From the NCBI GenBank assembly GCA_005882115.1, contig VBEG01000035.1:1-40562 (forward strand): DNA of 40,562 nt, in the 5' to 3' direction. Of the stretch, positions 1 to 8,280 are shown piece after piece (position 1 is the first letter of the stretch; each line of letters starts with the position of its first letter). A program made the translations under genes and the position numbers. Source of the stretch: Chloroflexota bacterium (lineage in GTDB: Bacteria > Chloroflexota > Dormibacteria > Dormibacterales > Dormibacteraceae). The notes beneath the pieces were generated by a model, which was not told the origin of the DNA, made no database searches, and saw only the letters and a program-made list of their open reading frames with translations.

Positions 1-55
1 CCCGCGAAATGATCTGTGTGCCGGTTTGGGTCACCGGCATAGTGCTGTGGGGGGT

Positions 56-90
56 GAGCCATGCGCCGCCGCGCGCATGGCTCTTTTTTT
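56..90 (+). terminator. Rho-independent terminator
   Basis: A 10-bp perfect stem (56-65 GAGCCATGCG pairs with 74-83 CGCATGGCTC) encloses an 8-nt GC loop and is followed directly by seven Ts (84-90). It has the classical intrinsic terminator layout for plus-strand transcription. It would end a gene lying left of the window. Bases 1-55 hold no gene that I can support. Confidence 0.85.
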
Positions 91-128
91 GCTTCCCCGC
101 TTGCCGAGGAACGTGGGCACGGACATTC

Positions 129-182
129 CCTCCCCACTTGCTGGGGAGGCTCGGACGCGGAGCGTCCCAGGTCGGGTGGGGG
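129..182 (+). repeat. REP-like double-hairpin intergenic repeat, copy 1
   Basis: A first hairpin (CCTCCCC at 129-135 against GGGGAGG at 143-149) is followed by a second (GGACGC at 153-158 against GCGTCC at 162-167) and then a GGTCGGGTGGGGG tail. A copy with the same layout lies at 10027-10073. There the second stem uses different but still complementary bases, so the structure is kept while the sequence changes. Its function is unknown. Confidence 0.5.
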
Positions 183-250
183 CGAGAAGCCCAGCAACTT
201 CCTGGAAAAGTCACATCACGCCCTGATCCGCCGGCGCCAACCTCGGGCGC

Positions 251-2176
251 ATGGCGGCGATCACTTTTCCGCGGGCGGTCTCGGTCCGGGCTTCAAGCGC
301 GGTCTGGACACGCCTCTCATTCGCGGCGCTGATGGCCGTCACCTTCGTCCTCTATGTCTGGGGCCTCGACCGCAACGGCTGGGCCAACGCCTACTACGCC
401 GCCGCTGTTCAGGCCGGCACGAAGAGCTGGAAGGCCTTCTTCTTCGGCTCCCTCGACGTTTCCAACTTCATCACCGTCGACAAGTCGCCCGCCTTCCTCT
501 GGGTGATGGAGATCTCGGCGCGACTTTTCGGTTTCAACCAGTGGTCGGTACTCGTGCCGCAGGCGCTGGAAGGCGTGGCCACGGTCGTGATTGTCTACGT
601 GGCGGTGCGTAGATGGTTCGGCCCCGCCGCCGGCATCATCGCGGGCGCGGTTGTGACCCTGACGCCGGTCGCGGCCCTGATGTTCCGCTACAACAACCCG
701 GATGCGCTCCTCGTCTTGCTCCTCACCGGCGCCGCCTACGCAACATTGCGCGCCACCGAAAGCGGCTCGACGCGCTGGCTGGTTCTGGCCGCGGCCCTGA
801 TCGGCACCGGTTTTCTTGCCAAGATGCTGCAGGCCTTCGTCATCGTGCCGGTCGTCATCGTGGTCTACCTGGTCGCCGGCCGTCCGCGTTTGCTCCAACG
901 AGTCCAGCAGCTCGTCATCGCCGGCGTGGCTCTGATCATCGCATCGGGATGGTGGGTGGCCATCGTCCAGCTGTGGCCCAGCGCCGACCGTCCGTATATC
1001 GGCGGTTCGCAGGACAACAACCTGCTCAACCTGATCTTCGGCTACAACGGGTTCGGACGGCTCACCGGAAACGAGACCGGAAGCGTCGGCGCGATCGGAG
1101 CCGCCGGATCGCGCTGGGGCCTCACCGGCTGGAATCGCCTCTTTCTCACCGAGTTCGGTGGACAGATCTCCTGGCTCATCCCCGCCGCGATCATCCTGCT
1201 GGTTGCCGGTCTGGTGCTCACGCTGCACGCCCGGCGGACCAACCTCGCGCGCGCGTCTTACCTGACGTGGGGTGGATCGCTGCTCGTCACCGGAGCCGTG
1301 TTCAGCTTCGCGCAAGGCATCATCCACCCCTACTACTCGATCGCGCTCGCTCCGGCCATCGGCGCCCTGGTGGGCGCGGGCGCCGTCGAGCTCTGGCGGC
1401 GCCGCGCCGGCCTCGCCGCGCGCCTTTGCCTCGCGGGCGCTCTCGCGGCGACGGTGGGCTGGGCTTACGTTCTACTTGATCGAAGCCCCGACTGGAACCC
1501 AGGCCTCAAGCTCGCGATCCTTGCGGCCGGCCTATGCGCGGGCGTCCTGATGGTCGCCGGCCCGCTGCTGCCGCGGCGCCTGGCGACCATGGTCGCCGCC
1601 CTGGCGCTGGTCGCTGCCATTGCCGGTCCATCGGCCTACACGCTCCAGACCGTTTCGACCTCGCACAGCGGCGCCATCCCGTCCGCCGGGCCGACCGTGC
1701 TCGCGGCCGGCTTCGGCCCGGGCGGCAACGGCGGCGGCGGCGGACTCGGCCAACGGCCTGGCGGGGGCACCTTTGCACCGCCACAGGGCGCCTTCGCCGG
1801 AGGCGCCCCGGGCGGCGGCAACTTCCTGCAGGCAAACCAGGTTTCGCCAGAGCTCGCCGCGATGCTCGAGGCCGACGCGAGCCGGTACCGCTGGATCGTG
1901 GCCACCATCGACGCCAACTCGGCGGCGGGCTACGAGCTCGCGACAGGGGCTGCGGTGATGGCGATCGGCGGCTTCAACGGCTCGGATCCCGCGCCGACGC
2001 TGGCGCAGTTCGAGAACTATGTCACCCGCGGCGAGATCCACTACTTCATCGCGGGCGGGATGCGGGGGAGCGGAGGGGGGTCGAGCAGCCAGATCGCGAA
2101 CTGGGTGAGCCAGAATTTCACCGCGACGACGGTCGGAGACGTGACGGTCTACGACCTGACGCAACCGCTATCGTGA
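251..2176 (+). CDS. GT39-family membrane glycosyltransferase
   Basis: This 641-residue polytopic membrane protein resembles bacterial GT39 (ArnT/protein mannosyltransferase, YkcB-like) enzymes, which transfer a sugar from a polyprenyl-phosphate donor at the outer face of the membrane. The N-terminal membrane helix ends in YVWGLDRNGWANAYYAAAVQ. The expected acidic residue follows in a loop containing FGSLDVSNFITVDKSPAFLW, and FRYNNPDALLVLLL comes next. About ten further hydrophobic segments run to about residue 475. A glycine-rich linker (about 488-526) then leads to a small soluble C-terminal domain with RYRWIVATIDANSAAGYEL, seen in Gram-positive homologues. The ATG at 251 lacks a strong ribosome binding site. 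The donor and acceptor cannot be told from sequence. It stands alone between the terminator and the secreted BNR protein, which might be an acceptor. Confidence 0.85.
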   Translation: MAAITFPRAVSVRASSAVWTRLSFAALMAVTFVLYVWGLDRNGWANAYYAAAVQAGTKSWKAFFFGSLDVSNFITVDKSPAFLWVMEISARLFGFNQWSVLVPQALEGVATVVIVYVAVRRWFGPAAGIIAGAVVTLTPVAALMFRYNNPDALLVLLLTGAAYATLRATESGSTRWLVLAAALIGTGFLAKMLQAFVIVPVVIVVYLVAGRPRLLQRVQQLVIAGVALIIASGWWVAIVQLWPSADRPYIGGSQDNNLLNLIFGYNGFGRLTGNETGSVGAIGAAGSRWGLTGWNRLFLTEFGGQISWLIPAAIILLVAGLVLTLHARRTNLARASYLTWGGSLLVTGAVFSFAQGIIHPYYSIALAPAIGALVGAGAVELWRRRAGLAARLCLAGALAATVGWAYVLLDRSPDWNPGLKLAILAAGLCAGVLMVAGPLLPRRLATMVAALALVAAIAGPSAYTLQTVSTSHSGAIPSAGPTVLAAGFGPGGNGGGGGLGQRPGGGTFAPPQGAFAGGAPGGGNFLQANQVSPELAAMLEADASRYRWIVATIDANSAAGYELATGAAVMAIGGFNGSDPAPTLAQFENYVTRGEIHYFIAGGMRGSGGGSSSQIANWVSQNFTATTVGDVTVYDLTQPLS

Positions 2177-2263
2177 CTTAAGGCTCGCTGAAATTCAGCT
2201 TGCTCGCCGGCCGTGGGGCGGCTATGGTAGCCAGGTTCCGGCGGCGAGCTCCGGGAGGGGGAA

Positions 2264-4114
2264 GTGAGCACGATCAGGCATCTGCTGATGGCCGTCGCGA
2301 CGGCCGCGTTCGCGTTGATCCCAACCAGCGTGATGTCGGCGAGCACCGGCGGCCTCGAAGCCGGTGTCGGCAACGTCCCGCAGGGCACGCAGACCAACTC
2401 GGCGTACGCGGCGAGCTTCAAGAATCGGGGCGTCACGAACGTCTTCGTGACCAGCCGGCAGGTGAGCTGTTACCGGCCCGAGGTGCCGATCCCCTTCAAC
2501 AATGGGCCGAACGACGGATACACGGGCGAGCTGCCGTGTCCACGCGCGACCACCGGCGAAGACATCGGCCGCCAGCAATACCCGACGCAGTTCGGTACCT
2601 CAACGGCCGCGGGCCCGATGCTCGTGACCGATAAGTCGGAGTCCGATATCCGCGTCGACCCCACCAATCCGAACCACATCATCGGCTCGAGCAAGTGGTT
2701 CACCGGAGCCGAGGGCTACAACCACCTGCTCGGCTTCTACGAATCCTGGGACGGAGGCATCACGTGGCCCGTGATGGGGCACATCCCTGGCTACGAAGGG
2801 TGGACTGACAACACCGACCCGGTCGGTGCGTTCGACCCTTACGGCAACTACTACGAGGCCATCCTGCCGTACCAGTTCTATTACGACAAAGGCGGGCACA
2901 AGAAGTACGAGCCGGGGAACGAGCCAAACCACTTTGTGCCCAATGAGGCTGTCTCGGTCGCCGTGCGTCCACGTGGCGTCACCGGCGTGCGTGACTGGAT
3001 CACCACGCACGCCGGCCATCCGGACTACGTGTTCACGACCGACGCCGGCCTGGGTCAGGAGCCCGACAAGCAGTGGATCGCCATCGATCGCAATCCCACG
3101 GTCGGCGGACGCCCCAATCCGAACTTTGGGCGCGTCTACGTGATGTTCGTGAACTTCAACGGCAACGGCAGCAAGCCCTACGTCTCCACGGCGATCGCCC
3201 ACCGCGACGGGACGCACAGCGACTGGACGGCGCCAATGTTGCTGCCGACCGGCAACGGGGCCACGAACAACAACACATACCTGTACCCGCATGTCGACCC
3301 GGACGGTGTCGTGTACACGCCTGTGGTCAACTACGCGTCGGCCCAGGGCTCGTGCTGCGTCGACATCTACGTCGATTACTCCTCCGACGGCGGTGTCTCC
3401 TGGAACGGACCGCTTCTCGCCGCGGCCGGCGTGCACACGCCGCCGCTTTCAGGTGCCGGCTACGCCAACACCACCTTCGAGGACGGCATCGAGGAGACGT
3501 TTGCTGTCGGCAATCACCTCACGCGTTTGGGCCCCAACTATCCGATCTATCTGGCGTACGAGTCCAAGAGCAGCGGCTACGGCAACATGCTGCTCACGGC
3601 CTCCTACGATCAGGGCAAGAAGTGGTCCCACCCGATCCAGGTCAATGACAACGCCAATCCGAGCGTCGATGAGTTCCAGCCCAACCTGGCGGTCGGGCCA
3701 GACGGCACCGTGAGCGTCAACTTCTACGACCGCAGGCTGGCGTGCCCCGCCGCCGGAACTAGAGCAGCGGCGAACGCCGGGCTCGCGCTCGACCGGAGCA
3801 ATCCGAACTATGGCGGCTCGCTGCCGCCATACGGCGCGACCAATTACTGCATCACCTCAAGCGTGCAGTTCTATGCGGCCGATCTCGCGCCGAAAGGACA
3901 CAACGTGAGGATCACGCAGCACAGCTGGGATCCTCAGCTGAACAGCCCAAACCGCTCGTGTCCCTGCAACCCCCTGGACACGTTCCTCGGTGACTACTTC
4001 GGCAACGAGATCGCGGGCTCGATCGACTACGCGACTTTCATAAGCACGTACGACGACGGCACCAATCCCCACCACTACCAGCAGCAGGTGGTGGCGAAGA
4101 TCTCACTGCCGTGA
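2264..4114 (+). CDS. Secreted sialidase-fold (BNR/Asp-box) protein
   Basis: This 616-residue protein has an N-terminal signal peptide (about residues 1-26, charged start then a hydrophobic run), so it is exported. Three Asp-boxes of the S-x-D-x-G-x-x-W type are visible: SWDGGITW at 161-168, SSDGGVSW at 373-380 and SYDQGKKW at 447-454. The segment DEFQPNLAVGPDGTVSVNFYDRR (residues 469-491) is typical of exo-alpha-sialidase-like beta-propellers. I could not identify the arginine triad of true sialidases with confidence, so the substrate is unknown and the protein may be a non-enzymatic propeller. The GTG start at 2264 follows a strong purine tract (GGGAGGGGGA, 2252-2261). Its 3' end overlaps the convergent DapA-family gene by 12 bp. 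Confidence 0.75.
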   Translation: MSTIRHLLMAVATAAFALIPTSVMSASTGGLEAGVGNVPQGTQTNSAYAASFKNRGVTNVFVTSRQVSCYRPEVPIPFNNGPNDGYTGELPCPRATTGEDIGRQQYPTQFGTSTAAGPMLVTDKSESDIRVDPTNPNHIIGSSKWFTGAEGYNHLLGFYESWDGGITWPVMGHIPGYEGWTDNTDPVGAFDPYGNYYEAILPYQFYYDKGGHKKYEPGNEPNHFVPNEAVSVAVRPRGVTGVRDWITTHAGHPDYVFTTDAGLGQEPDKQWIAIDRNPTVGGRPNPNFGRVYVMFVNFNGNGSKPYVSTAIAHRDGTHSDWTAPMLLPTGNGATNNNTYLYPHVDPDGVVYTPVVNYASAQGSCCVDIYVDYSSDGGVSWNGPLLAAAGVHTPPLSGAGYANTTFEDGIEETFAVGNHLTRLGPNYPIYLAYESKSSGYGNMLLTASYDQGKKWSHPIQVNDNANPSVDEFQPNLAVGPDGTVSVNFYDRRLACPAAGTRAAANAGLALDRSNPNYGGSLPPYGATNYCITSSVQFYAADLAPKGHNVRITQHSWDPQLNSPNRSCPCNPLDTFLGDYFGNEIAGSIDYATFISTYDDGTNPHHYQQQVVAKISLP

Positions 4115-5020
4115 CCGCTGCGGAGTAAGCAGCTCCCAGCCCGCTAGCTTTTCGCGCAGGCGAGCCTCCAGGGGCTCGTCAAGCCTGCGCGTTGGTGGCG
4201 CGGACCAGGGCTCGCACACGCCCTGCAGATGAAGCGCGCACTTGATCGCTAGAGGAAACACGCCGTTGCGCAGGACGGTGACGAGCGTGTACAACCTGTC
4301 CTGGCTCTGCCTTGCCGCCTCGAGGTCGCCGCGTTGGAATTCCTCGTAGATGCGCACCACCCACGCCGGGGCCACGTTGCCCGCTCCACAGATCGTTCCC
4401 GCACCCCCGGCCGCGAGTGACGCGACGAGCATCGTGTCGCTGCCGGTGAAGATCCGAAATCCGGGCACGTCGCGGGTCGCGACGCAGACGCCCTCGAAGT
4501 ACTCGAAGTCGCGGCTCGAATCCTTGATGCCCTGGACTGCGCCCTCGCGTGCCAGGGTCGCCAGCGTCGTCGGATCGACGGCGACCTTTGTGAACTGGGG
4601 GATGTTATAGACGAGGATCGGGATCTCGGCTCCGGCGGCGACCTCTCTGTAGAACGCGAGCACTCCGGTCGCGTCGGTCGGGTAGTAGAAGGGCGGCGCC
4701 ACCAGGGCGGCGTCCGCACCCGCTCGGGCGGCCGCCGCGACCTCGGCGATGGCGGTCGAGAGCTGGCTTTGCGCAATCCCGCACAGCACCGGGACCCTCC
4801 CCGCGCTGGCGGTGACGACCGCGTCGAGGACCTCGCGCCGCGCGCGCTCATCCAGCGACGCGGTCTCTCCGGTGGAGCCCAATGCGAGGACGCCGTGCAC
4901 GCCGCCGGAGATCACATGCTCGACCAGCCGCCCGATCCCTGCCCCATCCACGGCGCCGCCTTTCGTCATGGGCGACGCGAGCGCGATGAGGACGCCGGCG
5001 AGGGCGTCGATCCGGGCCAT
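4103..5020 (-). CDS. DapA-family aldolase/synthase
   Basis: This 305-residue TIM-barrel protein belongs to the dihydrodipicolinate synthase/N-acetylneuraminate lyase superfamily, whose members form a Schiff base with a 2-keto acid. The signature GSTGE lies at 48-52, the catalytic tyrosine in VYNIP at about 138, and the Schiff-base lysine in GIKDSS at 166. The length is normal for the family. True DapA, KDG aldolase, 2-keto-3-deoxy-sugar-acid dehydratase and sialic acid lyase share this scaffold. The local setting favours a sugar-acid role: a fumarylacetoacetase-family enzyme lies immediately upstream and enolase-type dehydratases that would make 2-keto-3-deoxy acids lie further away. It is separated from the upstream operon by 142 bp and has none of the palindromic operator sites. 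The adjoining secreted sialidase-like protein makes a lyase on a sialic-acid-like product a second possibility. Confidence 0.8.
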   Translation of the reverse strand: MARIDALAGVLIALASPMTKGGAVDGAGIGRLVEHVISGGVHGVLALGSTGETASLDERARREVLDAVVTASAGRVPVLCGIAQSQLSTAIAEVAAAARAGADAALVAPPFYYPTDATGVLAFYREVAAGAEIPILVYNIPQFTKVAVDPTTLATLAREGAVQGIKDSSRDFEYFEGVCVATRDVPGFRIFTGSDTMLVASLAAGGAGTICGAGNVAPAWVVRIYEEFQRGDLEAARQSQDRLYTLVTVLRNGVFPLAIKCALHLQGVCEPWSAPPTRRLDEPLEARLREKLAGWELLTPQRSRQ

Positions 5021-5162
5021 GGCGGCAAGCCTACCCTGGACCGAGCGGCGACCGGATGGGACGACGTCACCGGCTTCGGCACGCCGACCGCAGCATTGCT
5101 GAACCTACACTGAAACTCCAGCTTCGACCAGGGGGCTCGCTTTCGTGCGAGGCCCTTCCTCT

Positions 5163-6029
5163 CTAGTTGGGGGCGGCCACGATCCGGTTGCGAAGGACGC
5201 CGATGCCCGTGACCTCCGCCTCCATCACGTCCCCCGGTTTCAAGAACTCCGGCGGCGTGCGGGCGAAACCGACGCCGTCCGGTGTGCCGGTGGCGATGAT
5301 CGAGCCCGCGAGCAGGGTCATCCCCATGGAGACCCATTCGATCACCGCGTCGACGGGGTAGATCATGTCTCGGGTGTTGCCGTCCTGCTTCGTCTCGCCG
5401 TTGACGCGAAGTAGCAGCGGCAGCGCCTGAGGGTCGGGGATCTCGTCCCGCGTCACGATCCAGGGGCCGATGGGGCAGAAGCCGTCGAGGCTCTTGCCCT
5501 TGAAATACTGGCCGCCCCAGCCGAACTGGACGTCTCGAGCGCTGACGTCGTTGACCGTGACGTAACCAAAGACATGGTCCAGCGACCTTTCGCGTTTGAT
5601 GTTGATCCCGCGCCGGCCGACCACCACGCCCAGCTCGACCTCCCAGTCGACCTGGCTCGTGACCGATGCGTCGATCCGGATGTCGTCATGCGGACCCGCC
5701 ACGCTTGTGATCGCCTTGGAGAACACGGTCGGCGGATCCACGACCTTGCCGGCGGCCCGCGCGCTTTCCTCTGCGTGGGCCTGGTAGTTGCGCCCGATTG
5801 CGATCACGTTTCCACGCGGGTGCGGCAGCGGCGCGAGCAGGTGAACGTTTTGGAGCCTGTGTCTTGGGGCTTTGTTCGACGCGAGCGCGGACTTCACCGC
5901 CGCGATGCCGGCGTCGCCGGCATCGATCAGGGACAGCATGTCGCGCGCGTCGGCAACCTCGACCACCTCATCCTCTCGGGCGGCCCCGACTCTCGCGTCT
6001 CCACCGGCGCGATAAGTGACGAGTTTCAA
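5163..6029 (-). CDS. Fumarylacetoacetate hydrolase family protein
   Basis: This 288-residue protein has the FAH-family C-terminal catalytic domain. AIGRNYQAHAEE is followed by the metal-binding stretch VDWEVELGVVVGRRGINI, then VNDVSARDVQF, KSLDGFCPIGPWIVT and the late signature ATGTPDGVGFARTPPEFL. Such enzymes hydrolyse or decarboxylate 2,4-diketo or 2-keto acids using Mg2+; well-known examples act on 2,4-didehydro-3-deoxy sugar acids, ureidoglycolate and aromatic ring-cleavage products. The start lies 1 bp after the stop of the GAF gene, so it is the last gene of the permease-to-FAH operon. Given the enolase-superfamily dehydratases in the window, a 2-keto-3-deoxy-sugar-acid substrate is my preferred inference. 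No aromatic pathway genes are present. Confidence 0.85.
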   Translation of the reverse strand: MKLVTYRAGGDARVGAAREDEVVEVADARDMLSLIDAGDAGIAAVKSALASNKAPRHRLQNVHLLAPLPHPRGNVIAIGRNYQAHAEESARAAGKVVDPPTVFSKAITSVAGPHDDIRIDASVTSQVDWEVELGVVVGRRGINIKRERSLDHVFGYVTVNDVSARDVQFGWGGQYFKGKSLDGFCPIGPWIVTRDEIPDPQALPLLLRVNGETKQDGNTRDMIYPVDAVIEWVSMGMTLLAGSIIATGTPDGVGFARTPPEFLKPGDVMEAEVTGIGVLRNRIVAAPN

Positions 6030-6030
6030 A

Positions 6031-6546
6031 TCATGGAGCCGGTGTCGACGCCGGGGCGTCGCGCCTGAGGCGCTGGCCGATGAGCCGCGCGCACTCGCGC
6101 ATCAGCTCCAGGATCTCCTGCTGGATCTCGACCTGTTCCTTGCTCGCGCCGCACAGTGTGCCGAAGAAGCGGCCCTCCGCGGTGAACACCGGGTAGGAAA
6201 TAAAGGTGCGAATCTCGAGCAGCCGTGCCACGCTGCTGCTCGGAAACTGTTTCTGCGCGTCGGTCGTGTAGTTCGGACCGCCCTCGACCACGAACCGGCA
6301 TACGCCCTCCGACCAAGGCAGGGTGACGTCCTCGGGGATGTGGAACACGTCGCTTCGGTTGCAGGAGAAGACGATGTACTGCTCATCGACCATCAGCCGG
6401 GTCTCCGCAAGATAGGTCGAGCTGAGACCGGTCAGCTCGGCCAGCCGGGCCAGGACGCCTCGAGCCACCGTCTCCAGGTCGTTGCCTTGCCGCGCGACAT
6501 CCTCGAGCAGGTCCCGTGCCGATTGCCTTCTGGCGTCGGAGGTCAT
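6031..6546 (-). CDS. Stand-alone GAF-domain protein
   Basis: This small protein of 171 residues consists of essentially one GAF domain (about residues 20-160). It has the typical order of an N-terminal helix (DLETVARGVLARLAELTGLS), a central strand region (STYLAETR, EQYIVFSCNRSD), the loop DVTLPWSEGVCRFVVEGG and the terminal strand FFGTLCGASKEQ. No HTH, kinase, GGDEF or transmembrane segment is attached. The domain normally binds a small ligand or chromophore and regulates a partner. It overlaps the nucleotidyltransferase gene by 4 bp upstream and abuts the FAH gene downstream, so the three should be made together. The ligand and the partner are unknown. Confidence 0.75.
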   Translation of the reverse strand: MTSDARRQSARDLLEDVARQGNDLETVARGVLARLAELTGLSSTYLAETRLMVDEQYIVFSCNRSDVFHIPEDVTLPWSEGVCRFVVEGGPNYTTDAQKQFPSSSVARLLEIRTFISYPVFTAEGRFFGTLCGASKEQVEIQQEILELMRECARLIGQRLRRDAPASTPAP

Positions 6547-7334
6547 CGCCCCTGCTGCGGATGTTCTTCGGGCTGGTCATACCAGCGTATCCGGTCGCCG
6601 ACGCGGTTGCGCAGCTTCCATTTGCCTGTTTTCGGCTCGGCCTCTATGCGTTGCGAGAGCTGGGTGAGCCGCTCACCTATTCGCTCGCGCGCGCCGGCGT
6701 CCAGGCCGTACTCGCCGATTTCGGACCGGCATCGCTCCAGGGTCGCTTTGGTCGTTCGCCACAGACCCCAGTCCCGCGCGCATACCTCGGCGATGTAGTT
6801 GGCCTCGATCCCTGACCCGTCGCCGTTGGTCACCGGATGGTGATACGTCAGGTTGTAGATGTCGCGCTGGTCCCGCTCGGTGAGCTCCACGATCTGCAGC
6901 TTCGTGAGCAGGAGCTCCGCCAGCGGAATCGTCAACGGCTCCCGTTCCAGGCGATCGGCGATGGGAACCTGGTGGCACATCGAGAAGTCGCCGACGAAAA
7001 CGTCGAGCTTGCGGGCATTGGCCTCGTCATAGAAGAGCAGGCGCCGGGCTCCGTGGAGCGCGTTGAACATCTCATCTGGTACGTAGCCCGCCGCCACCAG
7101 TACCTCCGTCGCCGCCCTTCGCGCGCCGCGCCTGGTGGCGATGTCGATGTCCTTGACCTCGCGGGCCAGGATCGGCCCCCCGGCGGGAGCTTGCACGTAC
7201 ACGGCCGCTCCGCCGAGCAATCGCGCGACGACGTTCTTATGGGTGAAGACATCAATCAGCCGCCGTGACTCGGCGACCGGGTCGGAGAGCGGTCCGTTAT
7301 CCCGTCGTGAAGAGGAAATCGATGTAGCTTCCAT
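6543..7334 (-). CDS. Nucleotidyltransferase-fold protein (AbiEii/MNT-like)
   Basis: The predicted product has 263 residues from the ATG at 7334. The reading frame stays open further upstream, but that part is an out-of-frame reading of the phosphoesterase gene. The N-terminal half carries LLGGAAVYVQ followed by VKDIDIAT, which fits the GG...DxD pattern of the nucleotidyltransferase fold. The segment FYDEANARKLDVFVGDF then supplies a further acidic residue. A helical C-terminal part follows (IPLAELLLTKLQIVELTERDQRDIYNL), as in AbiEii and related proteins that use this fold to modify a target. There is no obvious antitoxin neighbour, so a classical toxin-antitoxin reading is not supported. The chosen start overlaps the upstream gene by 38 bp, with GAGG directly before it, so the start is uncertain. 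Confidence 0.6.
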   Translation of the reverse strand: MEATSISSSRRDNGPLSDPVAESRRLIDVFTHKNVVARLLGGAAVYVQAPAGGPILAREVKDIDIATRRGARRAATEVLVAAGYVPDEMFNALHGARRLLFYDEANARKLDVFVGDFSMCHQVPIADRLEREPLTIPLAELLLTKLQIVELTERDQRDIYNLTYHHPVTNGDGSGIEANYIAEVCARDWGLWRTTKATLERCRSEIGEYGLDAGARERIGERLTQLSQRIEAEPKTGKWKLRNRVGDRIRWYDQPEEHPQQGR

Positions 7335-8262
7335 CCTCGGCGAAGTCCACGATAGCGCCGCGCAACACGTCCGCGGAATAGTCACTGCCAGGATTGAGGC
7401 ACATCGTGGAGCCGATCTTCTGAGCGCCCTTCGACTCGTGGATGTGACCGTGCAGGCCGACCACCGGCTGGTACCGCTTGACCACGTCGCGCACGGCTTT
7501 GCTGCCAACCGGCACGATGCTCGGTCGACCGCCCCGGATCACCGGCCGCAGCTGGGGGTCGAGCTCCGCCGCGAAATCCAGACCGGAGCCGTACGGTGGG
7601 CAGTGAAAGTTGACCACCATCTTGCTTGCTTTTGGCGCCTGGTCCAGGATCGCCTCGAGCCGGCGGGCCAGCTCTTCCTCCGGGTACTCGCGCTCGGTGT
7701 TCCAGGGCGTCGGCGTGACGTCGCCGCAGCTGGCCATCACCACCGGGCCCAGGTCGCAGATCTCGCCCTCCGGCGACTCGATGCGCGACGCCGCCTTCAG
7801 CACGGGGTCGATCGCTTTCGGGTCGTCGTTGCCAGGAGTGATGATGCAGCGGACGCGGGGCGCCAGTCGCTCTTCGGCGAGCTTGCACCAGCCCTCGATC
7901 TGCTCCACGATGGCGTGCTCGAACGCACGGTCGAGGTGCGCCGGCTCCGACTCGAGGCGCTCGATCTCCCTCTCGTCGGTGACGAGCGAGTAGAAGCCGA
8001 GGCGGTTGATCTCCGCACGCAGACGGGCCTCTTCGTCACGCGGCACCGTCACCGCCTCTCCGCGGACCTTGGCGCTCAGGCTTCCGTTGTGGGAACGGAT
8101 CGGGACCAAGCCCTTGCCTGCGATGTCGCCGCCGAGCACGAGCGCATCCGCCTCATAGGATTCGGCAGCCGCCAGGAATTTCCGGAAGCACCTGTCGGAG
8201 CCGTGGATGTCAGTCGCGAAGTAGATGCGGAGGGCCCGCTTCTTGGGACGCCCTAAAAACAT
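7297..8262 (-). CDS. Calcineurin-like metallophosphoesterase
   Basis: This 321-residue protein has the binuclear metal motifs of the calcineurin-like phosphoesterase fold in order: D-x-H in YFATDIHGSD (about residue 18), GGDI (about 44), PGNDD (about 143; the usual GNH/E is replaced by GND), a histidine in VVNFHCPPYGSG, and the final GHIH in GLHGHIHESKG. The C-terminus (TMCLNPGSDYSADVLRGAIVDF) is also typical. A long insert between GGDI and GND is mostly helical. The substrate is unknown; relatives cut phosphodiesters such as cyclic nucleotides. GGAGGG lies 4 bp before the ATG, and the gene follows the permease by 18 bp, so it is in the same transcription unit. Confidence 0.8.
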   Translation of the reverse strand: MFLGRPKKRALRIYFATDIHGSDRCFRKFLAAAESYEADALVLGGDIAGKGLVPIRSHNGSLSAKVRGEAVTVPRDEEARLRAEINRLGFYSLVTDEREIERLESEPAHLDRAFEHAIVEQIEGWCKLAEERLAPRVRCIITPGNDDPKAIDPVLKAASRIESPEGEICDLGPVVMASCGDVTPTPWNTEREYPEEELARRLEAILDQAPKASKMVVNFHCPPYGSGLDFAAELDPQLRPVIRGGRPSIVPVGSKAVRDVVKRYQPVVGLHGHIHESKGAQKIGSTMCLNPGSDYSADVLRGAIVDFAEDGSYIDFLFTTG

Positions 8263-8280
8263 GGACCCTCCGCCTATCGC

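Noticed and set aside
317-1327. A 336-codon minus-strand open frame opposite the GT39 gene
   Set aside because: It is an antisense shadow with no ribosome binding site and no recognisable domain.
5131-5153. Imperfect hairpin between the FAH-family and DapA-family genes
   Set aside because: The stem contains a mismatch and is not followed by a T-tract on either strand, so a terminator call is not justified.
7077-7334. Toxin-antitoxin interpretation of the nucleotidyltransferase-like gene
   Set aside because: No antitoxin-like partner is adjacent. The neighbours are a phosphoesterase and a GAF protein in a regulated metabolic operon.
6543-7508. The longer 321-codon version of the nucleotidyltransferase-like gene
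   Set aside because: The first 58 codons are an out-of-frame reading of the phosphoesterase gene and have no nucleotidyltransferase features.
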